This document shows positions 21,383 through 30,278 of a stretch of DNA of 64,000 nt, piece after piece (positions within the stretch are counted from its first letter, which is position 1; every line of letters begins with the position of its first letter). The stretch is from JAHDVS01 sp964370985. Lineage in GTDB: Bacteria; Actinomycetota; Thermoleophilia; Gaiellales; Gaiellaceae. A program made the position numbers and the translations under genes. A model generated the notes under the pieces. It was given only the letters and a program-made list of their open reading frames with translations, searched no databases and was not told where the DNA came from. The stretch spans positions 53,809 to 117,808 of the forward strand of contig CAYJLE010000004.1 in assembly GCA_964370985.1 (NCBI GenBank). The letters run 5' to 3'.

Positions 21383-21735
21383 CAGTAGCGGCCGATCTCC
21401 CTCAGGCGCTCGTCGGAGATCCCGAAGTGGTGAGCGAGCTCGTGCAGCACGACGTGGTGCACACGTTCCCGCAGGACCGCCGGGTCGCGACCGTAGAGGC
21501 GCTCGAGAGGCCCGCGGTAGATGGTGATCCGGTCGGGCAGCGCGAGCACGTAGCGATGGGTGCGTCGGGTCAGGGGGATCCCGCGGTAGAGCCCGAGCAG
21601 GCCCGGGCGACCCGGCTCCTCGTCGGCGATCTCGATGCCGACGTTGTCCACGCGCTCGGCCAGCTCCGGCGGCAACGAGCGGAGCGCGTCCTCGACCCAG
21701 GCCACGAGCTCGTCTTCCGTGACGTCCTCGGCCAT
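21382..21735 (-). CDS. Zincin-like metallopeptidase family protein
   Basis: 117 residues, the usual size of the small actinobacterial family with a single zinc-peptidase helix (often called zinicin-like metallopeptidase type I, PF06262). The HELAHHFGIS motif near the C-terminus supplies two His and a Glu of an HExxH site, with a further His and Asp close by. The N-terminal half (LPPELAERVDNVGIEIADEE) is characteristic of the family. No export signal. Its biological substrate is unknown. It is translationally coupled to the following FAD oxidase. Confidence 0.85.
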   Translation of the reverse strand: MAEDVTEDELVAWVEDALRSLPPELAERVDNVGIEIADEEPGRPGLLGLYRGIPLTRRTHRYVLALPDRITIYRGPLERLYGRDPAVLRERVHHVVLHELAHHFGISDERLREIGRY

Positions 21736-21766
21736 CCTGACGCGAGGATAACCGAGAGAATCGCGA

Positions 21767-22939
21767 GTGCCGTTGACCCCGATCGTCGTCGCAGCCCTCG
21801 CCGCCGAAGCCGCCGCGCTCGCGGGTTGGCTCGTCGTGCTCCTCGCGCGCGCCCGCGCGTGGGACCTTGGCCCGATCGCCGAGGACGAGCCGGAGCCTCC
21901 GGCCCCGGCCGCCTGGCCGCGGGTGCACGTGCTCGTGCCCGCGCACGACGAGGCGGAGGCGCTCCCGGAGACGCTGCCGGCGCTGCTGGGCCAGCACTAC
22001 AGGGGGCCGTGGCGGGTGATCCTCGTCGACGACCGCTCCCGCGACGGCACCGCGGAGGTCGCCAGGCGCACCGCCGGCGGCGACGAACGCCTGGCGATCG
22101 TCGAGGGTGGCCCTCTGCCGGCCGGCTGGGTCGGCAAGGTGTGGGCGCTCGAGCAGGCTGCCGTCGAGTGCGCGCTCGACCCGGACCCACCCGCGTACCT
22201 GCTGCTCACGGACGCGGACATCCGCCACACGCCGGGGTCACTCGCCCGCCTCGTCGCCGAGAGCGAGGCGAACGGCCTGGCCCTGAACAGCCGCATGGCC
22301 AGGCTACGGTGCGTGTCCACGCCGGAGCGGCTCCTGATCCCGCCGTTCGTCTACTTCTTCAACCTGCTCTACCCCCAGCGGCGCGTCAACGATCCCACGA
22401 GCCAGGTGGCCGCGGCGGCCGGCGGCTGCGTGCTCGTCCGCGCGGATGCGCTCGGGCGGGCCGGAGGGCTCGGAGCGATCCGCGGCGAGGTGATCGACGA
22501 CGTCAACCTCGGCAAGCGCGTAAAGGCGCTCGGCGAGCGAATCCGCCTCTCCGTGAGCCGGGAGCACGTGGTCAGCGTGCGCGAGTACGGCTCGGTCGCG
22601 GCGGTCTGGAGGATGGTGCGGCGAACCGCGTTCGACGAGCTGCGCTACTCCTGGGCGCTGCTGGCCGGAACGCTCGTCGCGCTCGCCGTGCTGTTCGTGG
22701 CCCCGCCGGCGGGCGTGCTGGGCGCAGCCGCCGCCGTCGCGCTCGGCGGGCCCGTCTGGGCCGGCGCGGCCATCGGGGTGCTAGCGCTCGCGGCCTGGGC
22801 GGCGGCGACCGCGGCGTTCGCGCCGACGATCCACTACTTCGCGCTCCACCCGGCGTGGGCGCTGACACTCCCGCTCGCGGGCGTGCTCTACGGCGGGATG
22901 ACGCTCGACTCGGCGCTGCGCTGCAAGCCGCTGCCGTGA
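21767..22939 (+). CDS. hpnB: HpnB-like family 2 glycosyltransferase
   Basis: 390 residues, membrane-bound. It has an N-terminal helix (about 4-28), a GT-A domain with VLVPAHDEAEALPETL, LVDDRSRDGT, the family-typical LPAGWVGKVWALEQA and the DAD metal motif in LLLTDADIRH, and three or more C-terminal membrane helices. The segment FVYFFNLLYPQRRVNDP followed by AAAGGCVLVR is distinctive of hopanoid-associated HpnB-type enzymes. No other hopanoid gene is nearby, so the acceptor is unproved. The start is GTG 21767. Its 3' end overlaps the convergent transporter gene by 52 bases. Confidence 0.82.
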   Translation: MPLTPIVVAALAAEAAALAGWLVVLLARARAWDLGPIAEDEPEPPAPAAWPRVHVLVPAHDEAEALPETLPALLGQHYRGPWRVILVDDRSRDGTAEVARRTAGGDERLAIVEGGPLPAGWVGKVWALEQAAVECALDPDPPAYLLLTDADIRHTPGSLARLVAESEANGLALNSRMARLRCVSTPERLLIPPFVYFFNLLYPQRRVNDPTSQVAAAAGGCVLVRADALGRAGGLGAIRGEVIDDVNLGKRVKALGERIRLSVSREHVVSVREYGSVAAVWRMVRRTAFDELRYSWALLAGTLVALAVLFVAPPAGVLGAAAAVALGGPVWAGAAIGVLALAAWAAATAAFAPTIHYFALHPAWALTLPLAGVLYGGMTLDSALRCKPLP

Positions 22940-24117
22940 GCGCGTAACAGCCAGACGGTGACGACGAAACAGACGCTGCAGAAGGCGAGCAGGCCGACGA
23001 AGCCGAGCGTGTAGCTGCCGAAGAGGTCGTTGACGAGACCCATGAGCAGCGGCGGGAAGAAGCCGCCGAGACCGCCGGCAGCGCCGATGATGCCGCTCGC
23101 GGCGCCGGTGTCGTCGGGAAACTCCGCCGGGACGAGCTTGAACACGGCGCCGCTGCCGAGCCCGAAGAAGGCTGCGAGCGACAGGCACGCGATCGTCACG
23201 GGGACGATCCGGGGAGTCGGCGAGATCGTCGCGAGCGCCGCCGCATCCACCGCGATCCCGGCGAAGGCGATCACGAGTATCGAGTAGGCGCCGAACCGAT
23301 CGGAGAGCCAGCCGCCCAGGGGGCGGGTGATGGTGGCGACCGCCGTGAACCCGGCCGCCCGCAGGCCGGCATCGACGAGCGAGAAGTCGAACCAGTCGAC
23401 GAGCAGCTTCGGCGTGAAGATGGCCATGGCGATGAAGCCGCCGAAGGTGACGAAGTAGAAGAGCGAGAGCCGGTAGAGGGGCATGCCGGAGCGGAGGACC
23501 TGCCGGTAGCCGCTCGGCGCCGGCCGGCCCGGAGCGTCGCGCGCGAGTCCCCACCACGCGAGCGCGCCCGCGGCGAGCAGGGCGGCCACGCCGAAGCCGA
23601 GCACCCGCCGGCCGCCGAGGTGATCGACGACGAACGGCGCCCCGAACGCCGCGATCGCCGTTCCCGCGTTGCCCATCCCGTAGATGCCGAGGGCGAAGCC
23701 CTGGCGCTCTCTCCTGAACCAGCCGGCGACGAACGGCACCCCGACGGCGAACGAGGAGCCCGCGATCCCGAGCAGGAGCGCGGTACCGACCAGCGCCCAG
23801 TAGCTGTCGGCGAGACCGAGCAGGATGCAGGGGGGGACGGAGGCGAGCAGCAGCCCGGCGAACACGCGCCTGCCGCCGAACCGATCGGTGAGCGCACCCA
23901 TCGGGATCCGGAGCAGCGAGCCGAGAATGATCGGGGCGGCGATCAGGACCGACGTCTCGAAGCTCGAGAGGCTCCAGTCGTCCTCGAACTTGCGCGCGAG
24001 CGGCGCGACGAGCCCCATGGCCGTGAAGCAGAGCCCGAACGCGAGCATCGCCAGCAGGAGACCCCGCAAGGCCTCGCGGCTGACGGTTGCCGGGGCCGGC
24101 TCCTCCATCGCCGGCAC
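22888..24117 (-). CDS. narK: MFS nitrate/nitrite transporter (NarK type)
   Basis: 409 residues, about 12 membrane helices. Two MFS loops are seen: MGALTDRFGGRRVF after helix 2 and GGWLSDRFGAYS after helix 8. The nitrate-porter signature GSGAVFKLVPAEFPDDTG...IIGAAGGLGGFFPP lies in the second half, which separates this branch from sugar or drug transporters. The start is GTG 24117 or ATG 24108; neither has a clear ribosome site. Nitrate reductase genes are not in the window, although sulfite reductase-type enzymes are. It is 24 bases downstream of the ABC exporter gene and may be read with it. Confidence 0.8.
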   Translation of the reverse strand: MPAMEEPAPATVSREALRGLLLAMLAFGLCFTAMGLVAPLARKFEDDWSLSSFETSVLIAAPIILGSLLRIPMGALTDRFGGRRVFAGLLLASVPPCILLGLADSYWALVGTALLLGIAGSSFAVGVPFVAGWFRRERQGFALGIYGMGNAGTAIAAFGAPFVVDHLGGRRVLGFGVAALLAAGALAWWGLARDAPGRPAPSGYRQVLRSGMPLYRLSLFYFVTFGGFIAMAIFTPKLLVDWFDFSLVDAGLRAAGFTAVATITRPLGGWLSDRFGAYSILVIAFAGIAVDAAALATISPTPRIVPVTIACLSLAAFFGLGSGAVFKLVPAEFPDDTGAASGIIGAAGGLGGFFPPLLMGLVNDLFGSYTLGFVGLLAFCSVCFVVTVWLLRAHGSGLQRSAESSVIPP

Positions 24118-24141
24118 GGTACACCCGGAGGGCGCGGCGGG

Positions 24142-26433
24142 CTAGACGGGGTCGAAGCGCCGCAGCGCAAAGCCGGCGAGCACAAGGCAGACGAGCGTGA
24201 TCGCGCCGAGCGCGCCCAGGTTGCGAAGCCACGCGCCACGCTCGTGGTTCCACAGGCGCTCGCCCCGGTTCTCCTCGCTCAGGACCTCGAGCAGCTTCTC
24301 CGGCTTGCTCAGGTCGATCGTCGGCAGCTTGCGGCCGATCGCATCGATTGCCTGGAGGCGGTTCAGCTCGGACGTCGAGGCGCCCGCGCCGAACCCCCAG
24401 GTGAGGCTGGAGGCGTACGACAGCTCCCGCAACACGGGCTTCTCCTCGGCCGCGGGGAAGACGCCGCCCGAGCCGAGCAGGAGCTGGATGGTCAGGAGCG
24501 CCGGCAGGATCGCCACGGCTACGTTGACCGAGGAGGAGAGCGAGGACACGAGCAGGCCGAGCGCGACCGCGGCGATCCCGGTCGCGGCGCCCGCGACGAT
24601 CAGCTCGCCGAGCGGCCAGCCGAGCAGGACCGCGTCGCGCGGCCCGTTCTGGGCGGCCACGACGATCGGAACCGCGACAGCGGCCTGAAGCGTCACGATC
24701 GCACCGAGCACGAGCAGCTTCGAGACCACGTAGGCGGGAATCGAGAGCCCGATCGCCCGTTCGCGGCGAAACAGCGGCTGCTCCTTGACGATCTCGCGGA
24801 TCGCGTTCGTCAGGCCGAGCAGCGTAAGACTCAGCATCAGGACGAAGAGAACGAGCGACGCCTGCGAGACGAGCCGGATCTCAGGCAGGGGGGGTGGCGA
24901 CAGCTCCCCTCCCGGCAGCCGCCAGAGCGCGATCAGGCCGAGCAGGGGCGCCGAGAGCCCGAGCATGACCAGGTTGCCGCGGTCGCTTGCGAGCACCCGC
25001 CCGTAGCGCCGCGTCAGCATCCAGACCTGCCGCCACCAGCTCAGCCGTCCCGGCGGCGCTCCGACGGTGGCCGGCTGCCGTGACCCGGCCTCGTAGCCGG
25101 CGAGCGGCTCGCGCAGGTAGCGCCGGCCGAGCTCGTGTGCGGAGAAGCGCTCCCGCCACTCGCGGGGATCGCCGCCCGAGAGGCTCTGGAACACCCCCTG
25201 GTAGTCGGCGCGGTCGAAGTAGGCGAGCGCGAGCTGCGGCGGCCCGAAGAACGCGGTGCGCCCGCCCGGCGCCAGAAAGAGCACCCGGTCGCAGAGGGCG
25301 AGGCTCTCGACGCTGTGGGTGACGACGACGACGGTCCGCCCCGCGTCGGCGAGCCGGCGCAGGAGCTGCATCAGGCTGCGCTCGAGACCGGGATCGAGCC
25401 CCGAGGTGGGCTCGTCGAGGAAGAGCAGTGCCGGCTGGGTGAGCAGCTCGAGCGCGACGCTGACCCGCTTTCGCTGCCCGCCGGAGAGCCTGCGGACGGG
25501 CAGGTCGCGCCGCGCGGTCAGGTCGAGCTCCGCGAGGACCTCCTCGACCCGCGCCCGGCGCTCGGCAGCGCTGACGTCCGGCGGGAAGCGCAGCTCGGCG
25601 GCGTACTCGAGCGACTGGGCGACCGTCAGCCCGGGGTGAACGACGTCGTCCTGGGGCACGTAGCCGATCCGTTGGCGCAGCGCGTCGTAGTCGGCGTAGA
25701 GATCGCGACCGCCGAAGTAGACGCTGCCCCGGGCCGCCTGCTTCAGCCCGGACAGCGCCCCCAAGAGCGTCGACTTCCCAGCACCCGACGGGCCGACGAC
25801 GGCGAGCAGCGTGCCCTCGTCGACGGCGAAGCCGACGTCGTCGACGAGCAGCGAGCCCGAGCGGGTCTCGACCGAGATCCCTGCCGCGGCCAGCGCGACC
25901 GCGCCTCCCTCCGCCTGCACCTCGAGCCGGGAGCCGGTCAGGCGAAGCTGCGAGCGGCCGATCCCGACGAGGTCGCCCTCGGTCAGCACCACCTCGTCGA
26001 CCTGCCGCCCGTTCACGAACGTGCCGTTGAAGCTGCCGAGGTCGACGAGCACGAGGCGTCCGTCCGGGAGCCGGCGCAGCTCCGCGTGGTGGCGCGAGAC
26101 GAGCAGGTCGTCGAGCACGAGGTCGTTCGCCGAGCCACGCCCGATCCGGACGGTGACGGGCTCGCTGCCGGCCTGCGGCGGGGACGCCACCGGCGCGGCG
26201 ACCCCACCGAGCGGCGTCAGCCGCAACCACGGACCCAGCTCGGGGTCGCCGAGCCGCACGATCGTCTCAGCGACGATGCTGAACCGGTCGAGCCGCTGAC
26301 CGTCGACGTAGACGCCGTAGCTCGAGCCGGCGTCCTCGGCCACCCAGGCGTCGCCGACGGCGAGTAGCCGCAGGTGGTGGCGGGAGACGCGCGGGTCGTC
26401 GATCCTGAGCCCCGCGGCCGAGTGCCGCCCCAC
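24142..26433 (-). CDS. FHA-FHA-ABC exporter (Rv1747-like)
   Basis: 763 residues from GTG 26433. Layout: a first FHA domain (GRHSAAGLRIDDPRVSRHH, about 2-60), a second FHA domain (IGRGSAND...SRHHAEL...LGSFNGTFVNG, about 95-160), an ABCG-type ATPase (Walker A GPSGAGKST, signature LSGGQRKRVS, Walker B LLFLDEPTSGLD; about 185-420) and an ABC-2 permease with six membrane helices (about 490-763). The same order is found in Mycobacterium Rv1747, where PknF phosphorylates the protein. A receptor kinase lies divergently next door. The first strands of FHA1 are encoded upstream of 26433 in the same frame, so a CTG start near 26505 is possible. Confidence 0.88.
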   Translation of the reverse strand: MGRHSAAGLRIDDPRVSRHHLRLLAVGDAWVAEDAGSSYGVYVDGQRLDRFSIVAETIVRLGDPELGPWLRLTPLGGVAAPVASPPQAGSEPVTVRIGRGSANDLVLDDLLVSRHHAELRRLPDGRLVLVDLGSFNGTFVNGRQVDEVVLTEGDLVGIGRSQLRLTGSRLEVQAEGGAVALAAAGISVETRSGSLLVDDVGFAVDEGTLLAVVGPSGAGKSTLLGALSGLKQAARGSVYFGGRDLYADYDALRQRIGYVPQDDVVHPGLTVAQSLEYAAELRFPPDVSAAERRARVEEVLAELDLTARRDLPVRRLSGGQRKRVSVALELLTQPALLFLDEPTSGLDPGLERSLMQLLRRLADAGRTVVVVTHSVESLALCDRVLFLAPGGRTAFFGPPQLALAYFDRADYQGVFQSLSGGDPREWRERFSAHELGRRYLREPLAGYEAGSRQPATVGAPPGRLSWWRQVWMLTRRYGRVLASDRGNLVMLGLSAPLLGLIALWRLPGGELSPPPLPEIRLVSQASLVLFVLMLSLTLLGLTNAIREIVKEQPLFRRERAIGLSIPAYVVSKLLVLGAIVTLQAAVAVPIVVAAQNGPRDAVLLGWPLGELIVAGAATGIAAVALGLLVSSLSSSVNVAVAILPALLTIQLLLGSGGVFPAAEEKPVLRELSYASSLTWGFGAGASTSELNRLQAIDAIGRKLPTIDLSKPEKLLEVLSEENRGERLWNHERGAWLRNLGALGAITLVCLVLAGFALRRFDPV

Positions 26434-26524
26434 GGTGACGACGGTGCCTGCCTCGACGATGAGGCGCTGCTCCGCGCTGACGATGTCGAGACGTGGGCCT
26501 GCCAGTTCGGGTGCCCTGCCCTCT

Positions 26525-26554
26525 TTGCATTCGCCGGGAGGGGAAGTGTAGGGT
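26525..26554 (+). promoter_or_regulatory. Candidate promoter of the kinase gene
   Basis: TTGCAT and TAGGGT are separated by 18 bases, ending 36 bases before the GTG start of the kinase. On the other strand a TACACT (26550-26545) could serve the divergent exporter gene, so the two transcripts would share this short region. Confidence 0.4.
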
Positions 26555-26590
26555 GAGCCTACGCGATCCTCTCCGGCGGGGCCAGACGGC

Positions 26591-29044
26591 GTGACTCAGT
26601 ACATAGGGCGGTATCGGGCCGAGAAGGTCGTCGGCTCCGGAGCCTTTGCGACGGTCTGGCTCGCGCTGGACGAGACGCTGGGAGCCGAGGTCGCGATCAA
26701 GGTGCTGGCGGAGAACTGGGCGCACGACGAGGAGGTGCGCCGCCGCTTCATGGAGGAGGCGCGCATCCTCTGGCGCGCCGACTCCGATCACATCGTCAGG
26801 ATCCACAACGTCGACGAGTTGCCCGACGGGCGGCCCTACTTCGTCATGGACTACGCCGACCGGGGCACGCTCGAGCGGCGGATGGCGGGTCGCGCCGGGG
26901 CGAGCCGCCCCTGGGCGGTCGAGGAGGTCGTGGAGCTGTCCCTCGCGATCGCCGACGGGCTCAAGATCGCGCACGCGCTCGGGATCGTCCACCGCGACCT
27001 GAAGCCGGCGAACGTGATGTTCCAGTCCGTGCCGGCCCACCACGGCCAGCCGCGCGACGAGCGGCTCGTGCTCACGGACTTCGGGATCGCCAAGTCGCTC
27101 GCGCGCTCGCGCGGGACGACGATCGCGACGGGTACCCCGCACTACATGGCCCCGGAGCAGACGGAGGGCAAGGCCGACGAGCGCAGCGACCTCTACGCGG
27201 CAGCGGTGATCGCCTACGAGCTGCTCGCCGGCCGTGTTCCCTACCCGTACGACTCGCTGCGGGAGCTGCTCGTGGCACACCAGGCGAGCCCGCCCCAGCC
27301 GATCGCGGCGCTGCGGCCGGACGTGCCTGCCGGGCTCGCCGCCGCGATCCACCGGGGCCTGTCGGTGCGGCCCGACGACCGCTGGCCCGACGCCACGGCC
27401 TGGGCCGCAGCGATCGCCGGCGCCGGCGCCGCTCCACCTCCGCCCGCGGCCGCCGCGTTCCCGTCGGACTTCCAGGCGACCGTCGGCCCGAGCGCACTCG
27501 CGGCGGCGGCCGCCGCCGCCGCAAGCGGGTCCGAGCCGCCGCCTCCACCTCCGCCTCCTCCACCTCCGCCGCCCCGCGCGGCAGCGCCCCCGCCGGCCGA
27601 GCCCGCCTACGCGGCCACCGCAGCGCCACCTCCACCTCCTCCGGCCGGACCCCCGCCTCCCGCGCCGCCTGGTGACGACGGGCGCAGACGCCGGCGCTGG
27701 TGGCGGATCGCGGTTCCCGCCCTGGCCGCGCTCGCCGTGGCCGGAGCCGTCGTCGGCGTCCTCGTCGCGGTCGGCGGCGGGGAGGGCGACGCGCCGGACG
27801 TCACCGAGATCCTGCTCGAGCCGGTCGCCTCGGTCGGCCAGGATCCCTTCGCGCCCTCGATCGTCCCGAAGCCGGGCGACGACGTCGAGATCCCCGCGGA
27901 CGCGGAGCTCCCCGCGGAGATCGCCGAGCAGATCGCCGGCGGCGCGGAGGCGGCCGGCGAGGTGGTCGACGAGATCCTCACCGGCCTCAATCCCGAGCCG
28001 GGCCGAAGCCCCGGCATCGACTTGCCGAGCCTGAACATTCCGAAGGCCGCTCCCGGGCGAGTCACGAGCGTCTCAGGCGCGGCGCCCGGCCTCTACGGCG
28101 GCACCCAGGTGATCAACGTCTGCGACGTCGAGCAGCTGATCCGCTTCCTCGCCGAGAACGCCGACAAGGCCCGCGCGTGGGCGAAGGTGCAGGGGATCGA
28201 CCCGAGCGAGATCCCCGCCTACCTGCGGGGCCTCACCGACGTGGTCCTCCAGGCCGACACGCGGGTCACGAACCACGGCTTCACGAACGGTGTCGCGACG
28301 GCGATCGACTCGATCCTCCAGGCCGGCACCGCCGTCCTCGTCGACGCGTTCGGGGTGCCGCGCGCGCGCTGCTACTGCGGCAACCCCCTGCTGCCGCCCC
28401 GGGTGACCGCCGGCACGCCGAAGATCAAGGGGCAGCCGTGGCCCGGCTTCACGATCGAGACCACCGTGGTGATCACCCAGACCGTCATCGTGCCCGAGTT
28501 CTCGATCGACGACATCCTCACCGACGACTTCATCTTCCGGCCACCGGGCACGCCCGCCGCCGAGGCGACGCTCGAGCCGACCGTGATCGAGGTACCCCCG
28601 ACCGAGGCCGAGACCGAGACCGAGGCGCCCCCGACCACCGAGGCGCCCCCGACGACGGAGGCGCCGCCCGAGACGACGGAGCCGCCGCTGACGGAGACGG
28701 AGCCGCCGGCGACCGTGACCGAGGAGCCTGAAGTCCTGTCGTCCCGTGACTACTGCACGGCGCTCGCGGAGTACATCGAGATCGACAGGCAGCTCGACGA
28801 CGACACGAACTCGGCCGAGTACCAGGAGTTCGTGGGCGGCGCGCTCCGCGACCTCGCGAACATCGCCCCGCCCGAGGTGAGGGAGTCCTGGGTCTTCTGG
28901 CGCGATCTCTACGAACGCGACCGCGCCGGCTACTTCGAAGGCGGCAATCTGTCGGAAGCGGAGCAAGAGGCGGCATGGGGCCACCTCGAGAACATCAACA
29001 CCCACGCCAAGAACGTCTGCGGCATCGACACCCTGGAGGAGTAG
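26591..29044 (+). CDS. Receptor Ser/Thr protein kinase with DUF6777-type outer domain
   Basis: 817 residues. Kinase domain about 5-275: GSGAFATVW loop, VAIKVL lysine, HRDLKPANVMF catalytic loop, DFGIAKS, APEQ. An Ala/Pro-rich juxtamembrane stretch with runs of up to 13 prolines (about 310-365) leads to an Arg cluster and one membrane helix (about 372-392). The extracytoplasmic part contains a domain with NVCDVEQLIRFLAENADKA, LRGLTDVVLQADTRVTNHG and RCYCGNPLLPP, which matches the DUF6777 sensor domain known from actinobacterial kinases. A Thr/Glu/Pro-rich linker (about 645-720) and a C-terminal helical domain follow. It is divergent from an FHA-ABC exporter, the likely phosphorylation target. 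Confidence 0.9.
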   Translation: MTQYIGRYRAEKVVGSGAFATVWLALDETLGAEVAIKVLAENWAHDEEVRRRFMEEARILWRADSDHIVRIHNVDELPDGRPYFVMDYADRGTLERRMAGRAGASRPWAVEEVVELSLAIADGLKIAHALGIVHRDLKPANVMFQSVPAHHGQPRDERLVLTDFGIAKSLARSRGTTIATGTPHYMAPEQTEGKADERSDLYAAAVIAYELLAGRVPYPYDSLRELLVAHQASPPQPIAALRPDVPAGLAAAIHRGLSVRPDDRWPDATAWAAAIAGAGAAPPPPAAAAFPSDFQATVGPSALAAAAAAAASGSEPPPPPPPPPPPPPRAAAPPPAEPAYAATAAPPPPPPAGPPPPAPPGDDGRRRRRWWRIAVPALAALAVAGAVVGVLVAVGGGEGDAPDVTEILLEPVASVGQDPFAPSIVPKPGDDVEIPADAELPAEIAEQIAGGAEAAGEVVDEILTGLNPEPGRSPGIDLPSLNIPKAAPGRVTSVSGAAPGLYGGTQVINVCDVEQLIRFLAENADKARAWAKVQGIDPSEIPAYLRGLTDVVLQADTRVTNHGFTNGVATAIDSILQAGTAVLVDAFGVPRARCYCGNPLLPPRVTAGTPKIKGQPWPGFTIETTVVITQTVIVPEFSIDDILTDDFIFRPPGTPAAEATLEPTVIEVPPTEAETETEAPPTTEAPPTTEAPPETTEPPLTETEPPATVTEEPEVLSSRDYCTALAEYIEIDRQLDDDTNSAEYQEFVGGALRDLANIAPPEVRESWVFWRDLYERDRAGYFEGGNLSEAEQEAAWGHLENINTHAKNVCGIDTLEE

Positions 29045-29078
29045 GGGTCGGGCGCCAGCCGTTGCGTCCGAAGCACAC

Positions 29079-30278
29079 ATGAAGGTCACCGCCGTCGACT
29101 GCCACATCCTGCTCGACCCCGACTTCGAGCCGGACGCGACGAGCTCGGCGCAGGACACGATCGTGGTGGAGGTGCACACCGACGAGGGGATCGTCGGGAT
29201 CGGCGAGACAGACCTGAACGCGTGGGTGGCCCGGGCGCTGATCGAGGCCCCCGGCACGCACACCATGGATCGGGGCCTCGGCGCGATGGTGATCGGCGAG
29301 GATCCGCTCGATCCGGCGGCAGTGTGGGAGCGCCTCTACGTCGGCACGGCCATGACCGGCCGCCGCGGCGCGGGCGTGCACGCCCTCGGGGCGATCGACG
29401 TCGCCCTGTGGGACATCGCCGGCAAGGCTGCGGGTCGGCCCTGCTGGCAGCTCCTCGGCGAGCGGGCCCACGAGACGCTCCGGCCGTACGCGTCGCTGAT
29501 GCCGCAGGTGACGACCTTCGAGGAGTACCTGCCCGCCCTCGTCGAGCTCGTCCTCGAGTCACGGCGACTCGGCTTCGGCGCCGCGAAGCTCGAGATCATC
29601 TTCGACGGGCCGTACGCGAGCATGGGCCTGCGCGAGCCCGACGAACGGGTCACCGAGGTGATCGCAGCCGTGCGCGAGGCCGTCGGGCCCGAATTCACGC
29701 TCATGGTCGACGTCGGCTACGCCTTCGACACGGTCGAGCGGGCCGCCCGTGTCCTCGAGACGTGGGAGCCCTTCGACCTCTTCTTCGTGGAGACGCCGCT
29801 GTGGGCGGACGATCTCGAGGGCTACGCGGAGCTTGCCCGGCGCGCGCCCATGAAGCTCGCCGCCGGGGAGTGGCTCGCGACCCGGCACGAGTTCCTGGAG
29901 TTGATCGACCGCGGCCTCATCGCCGTCGCGCAGCCCGACGTCGGCCGGGTCGGCGGGCTGACGGAGGCGCGCCGCGTCTGCGACCTTGCCGCCGCGCGCG
30001 GCCGGGAGATCGTCCCCCACTGCTGGAAGACCGGGATCTCGGTCGCGGCGGCGGCGCACCTGGCCGCGGTCACGCCCCACTGCCCCTACTTCGAGTTCCT
30101 CCCGGGCCGGCTTGCCGAGTCGGCGCTGCGACGCGAGCTTGTCCGCGAGGAGCTCGAGCTCGCCGACGGCCGGCTCGCGCTCCCGTCCCGTCCCGGGCTC
30201 GGCGTCGAGCTCGACGGGGAGGCGCTCGAACGCTTCGAGGAGGCGGCCCGCCGGCTCGAGGCCTCCCGCGGCCGCTAG
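29079..30278 (+). CDS. Enolase-superfamily enzyme 1 (mandelate racemase type)
   Basis: 399 residues, full length: an N-terminal capping domain and a beta/alpha barrel. Catalytic elements are visible: K-x-E in AAKLEI, metal ligands D (LMVDVGY), E (FVETPL) and E (LAAGEW), and the His-Asp dyad as VPHCWKTG plus AQPDVGR. Enzymes of this group abstract the proton next to a carboxylate, usually as sugar-acid dehydratases or racemases. It begins 34 bases after the kinase gene and is the first of five such enzymes in 20 kb. It overlaps the convergent mutarotase-like gene by four bases. The substrate is not known. Confidence 0.88.
   Translation: MKVTAVDCHILLDPDFEPDATSSAQDTIVVEVHTDEGIVGIGETDLNAWVARALIEAPGTHTMDRGLGAMVIGEDPLDPAAVWERLYVGTAMTGRRGAGVHALGAIDVALWDIAGKAAGRPCWQLLGERAHETLRPYASLMPQVTTFEEYLPALVELVLESRRLGFGAAKLEIIFDGPYASMGLREPDERVTEVIAAVREAVGPEFTLMVDVGYAFDTVERAARVLETWEPFDLFFVETPLWADDLEGYAELARRAPMKLAAGEWLATRHEFLELIDRGLIAVAQPDVGRVGGLTEARRVCDLAAARGREIVPHCWKTGISVAAAAHLAAVTPHCPYFEFLPGRLAESALRRELVREELELADGRLALPSRPGLGVELDGEALERFEEAARRLEASRGR

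Noticed and set aside
27520..27670. Frameshift or low-quality sequence in the proline runs of the kinase
   Set aside because: The frame stays open on both sides and juxtamembrane Pro/Ala-rich linkers are normal in actinobacterial receptor kinases.
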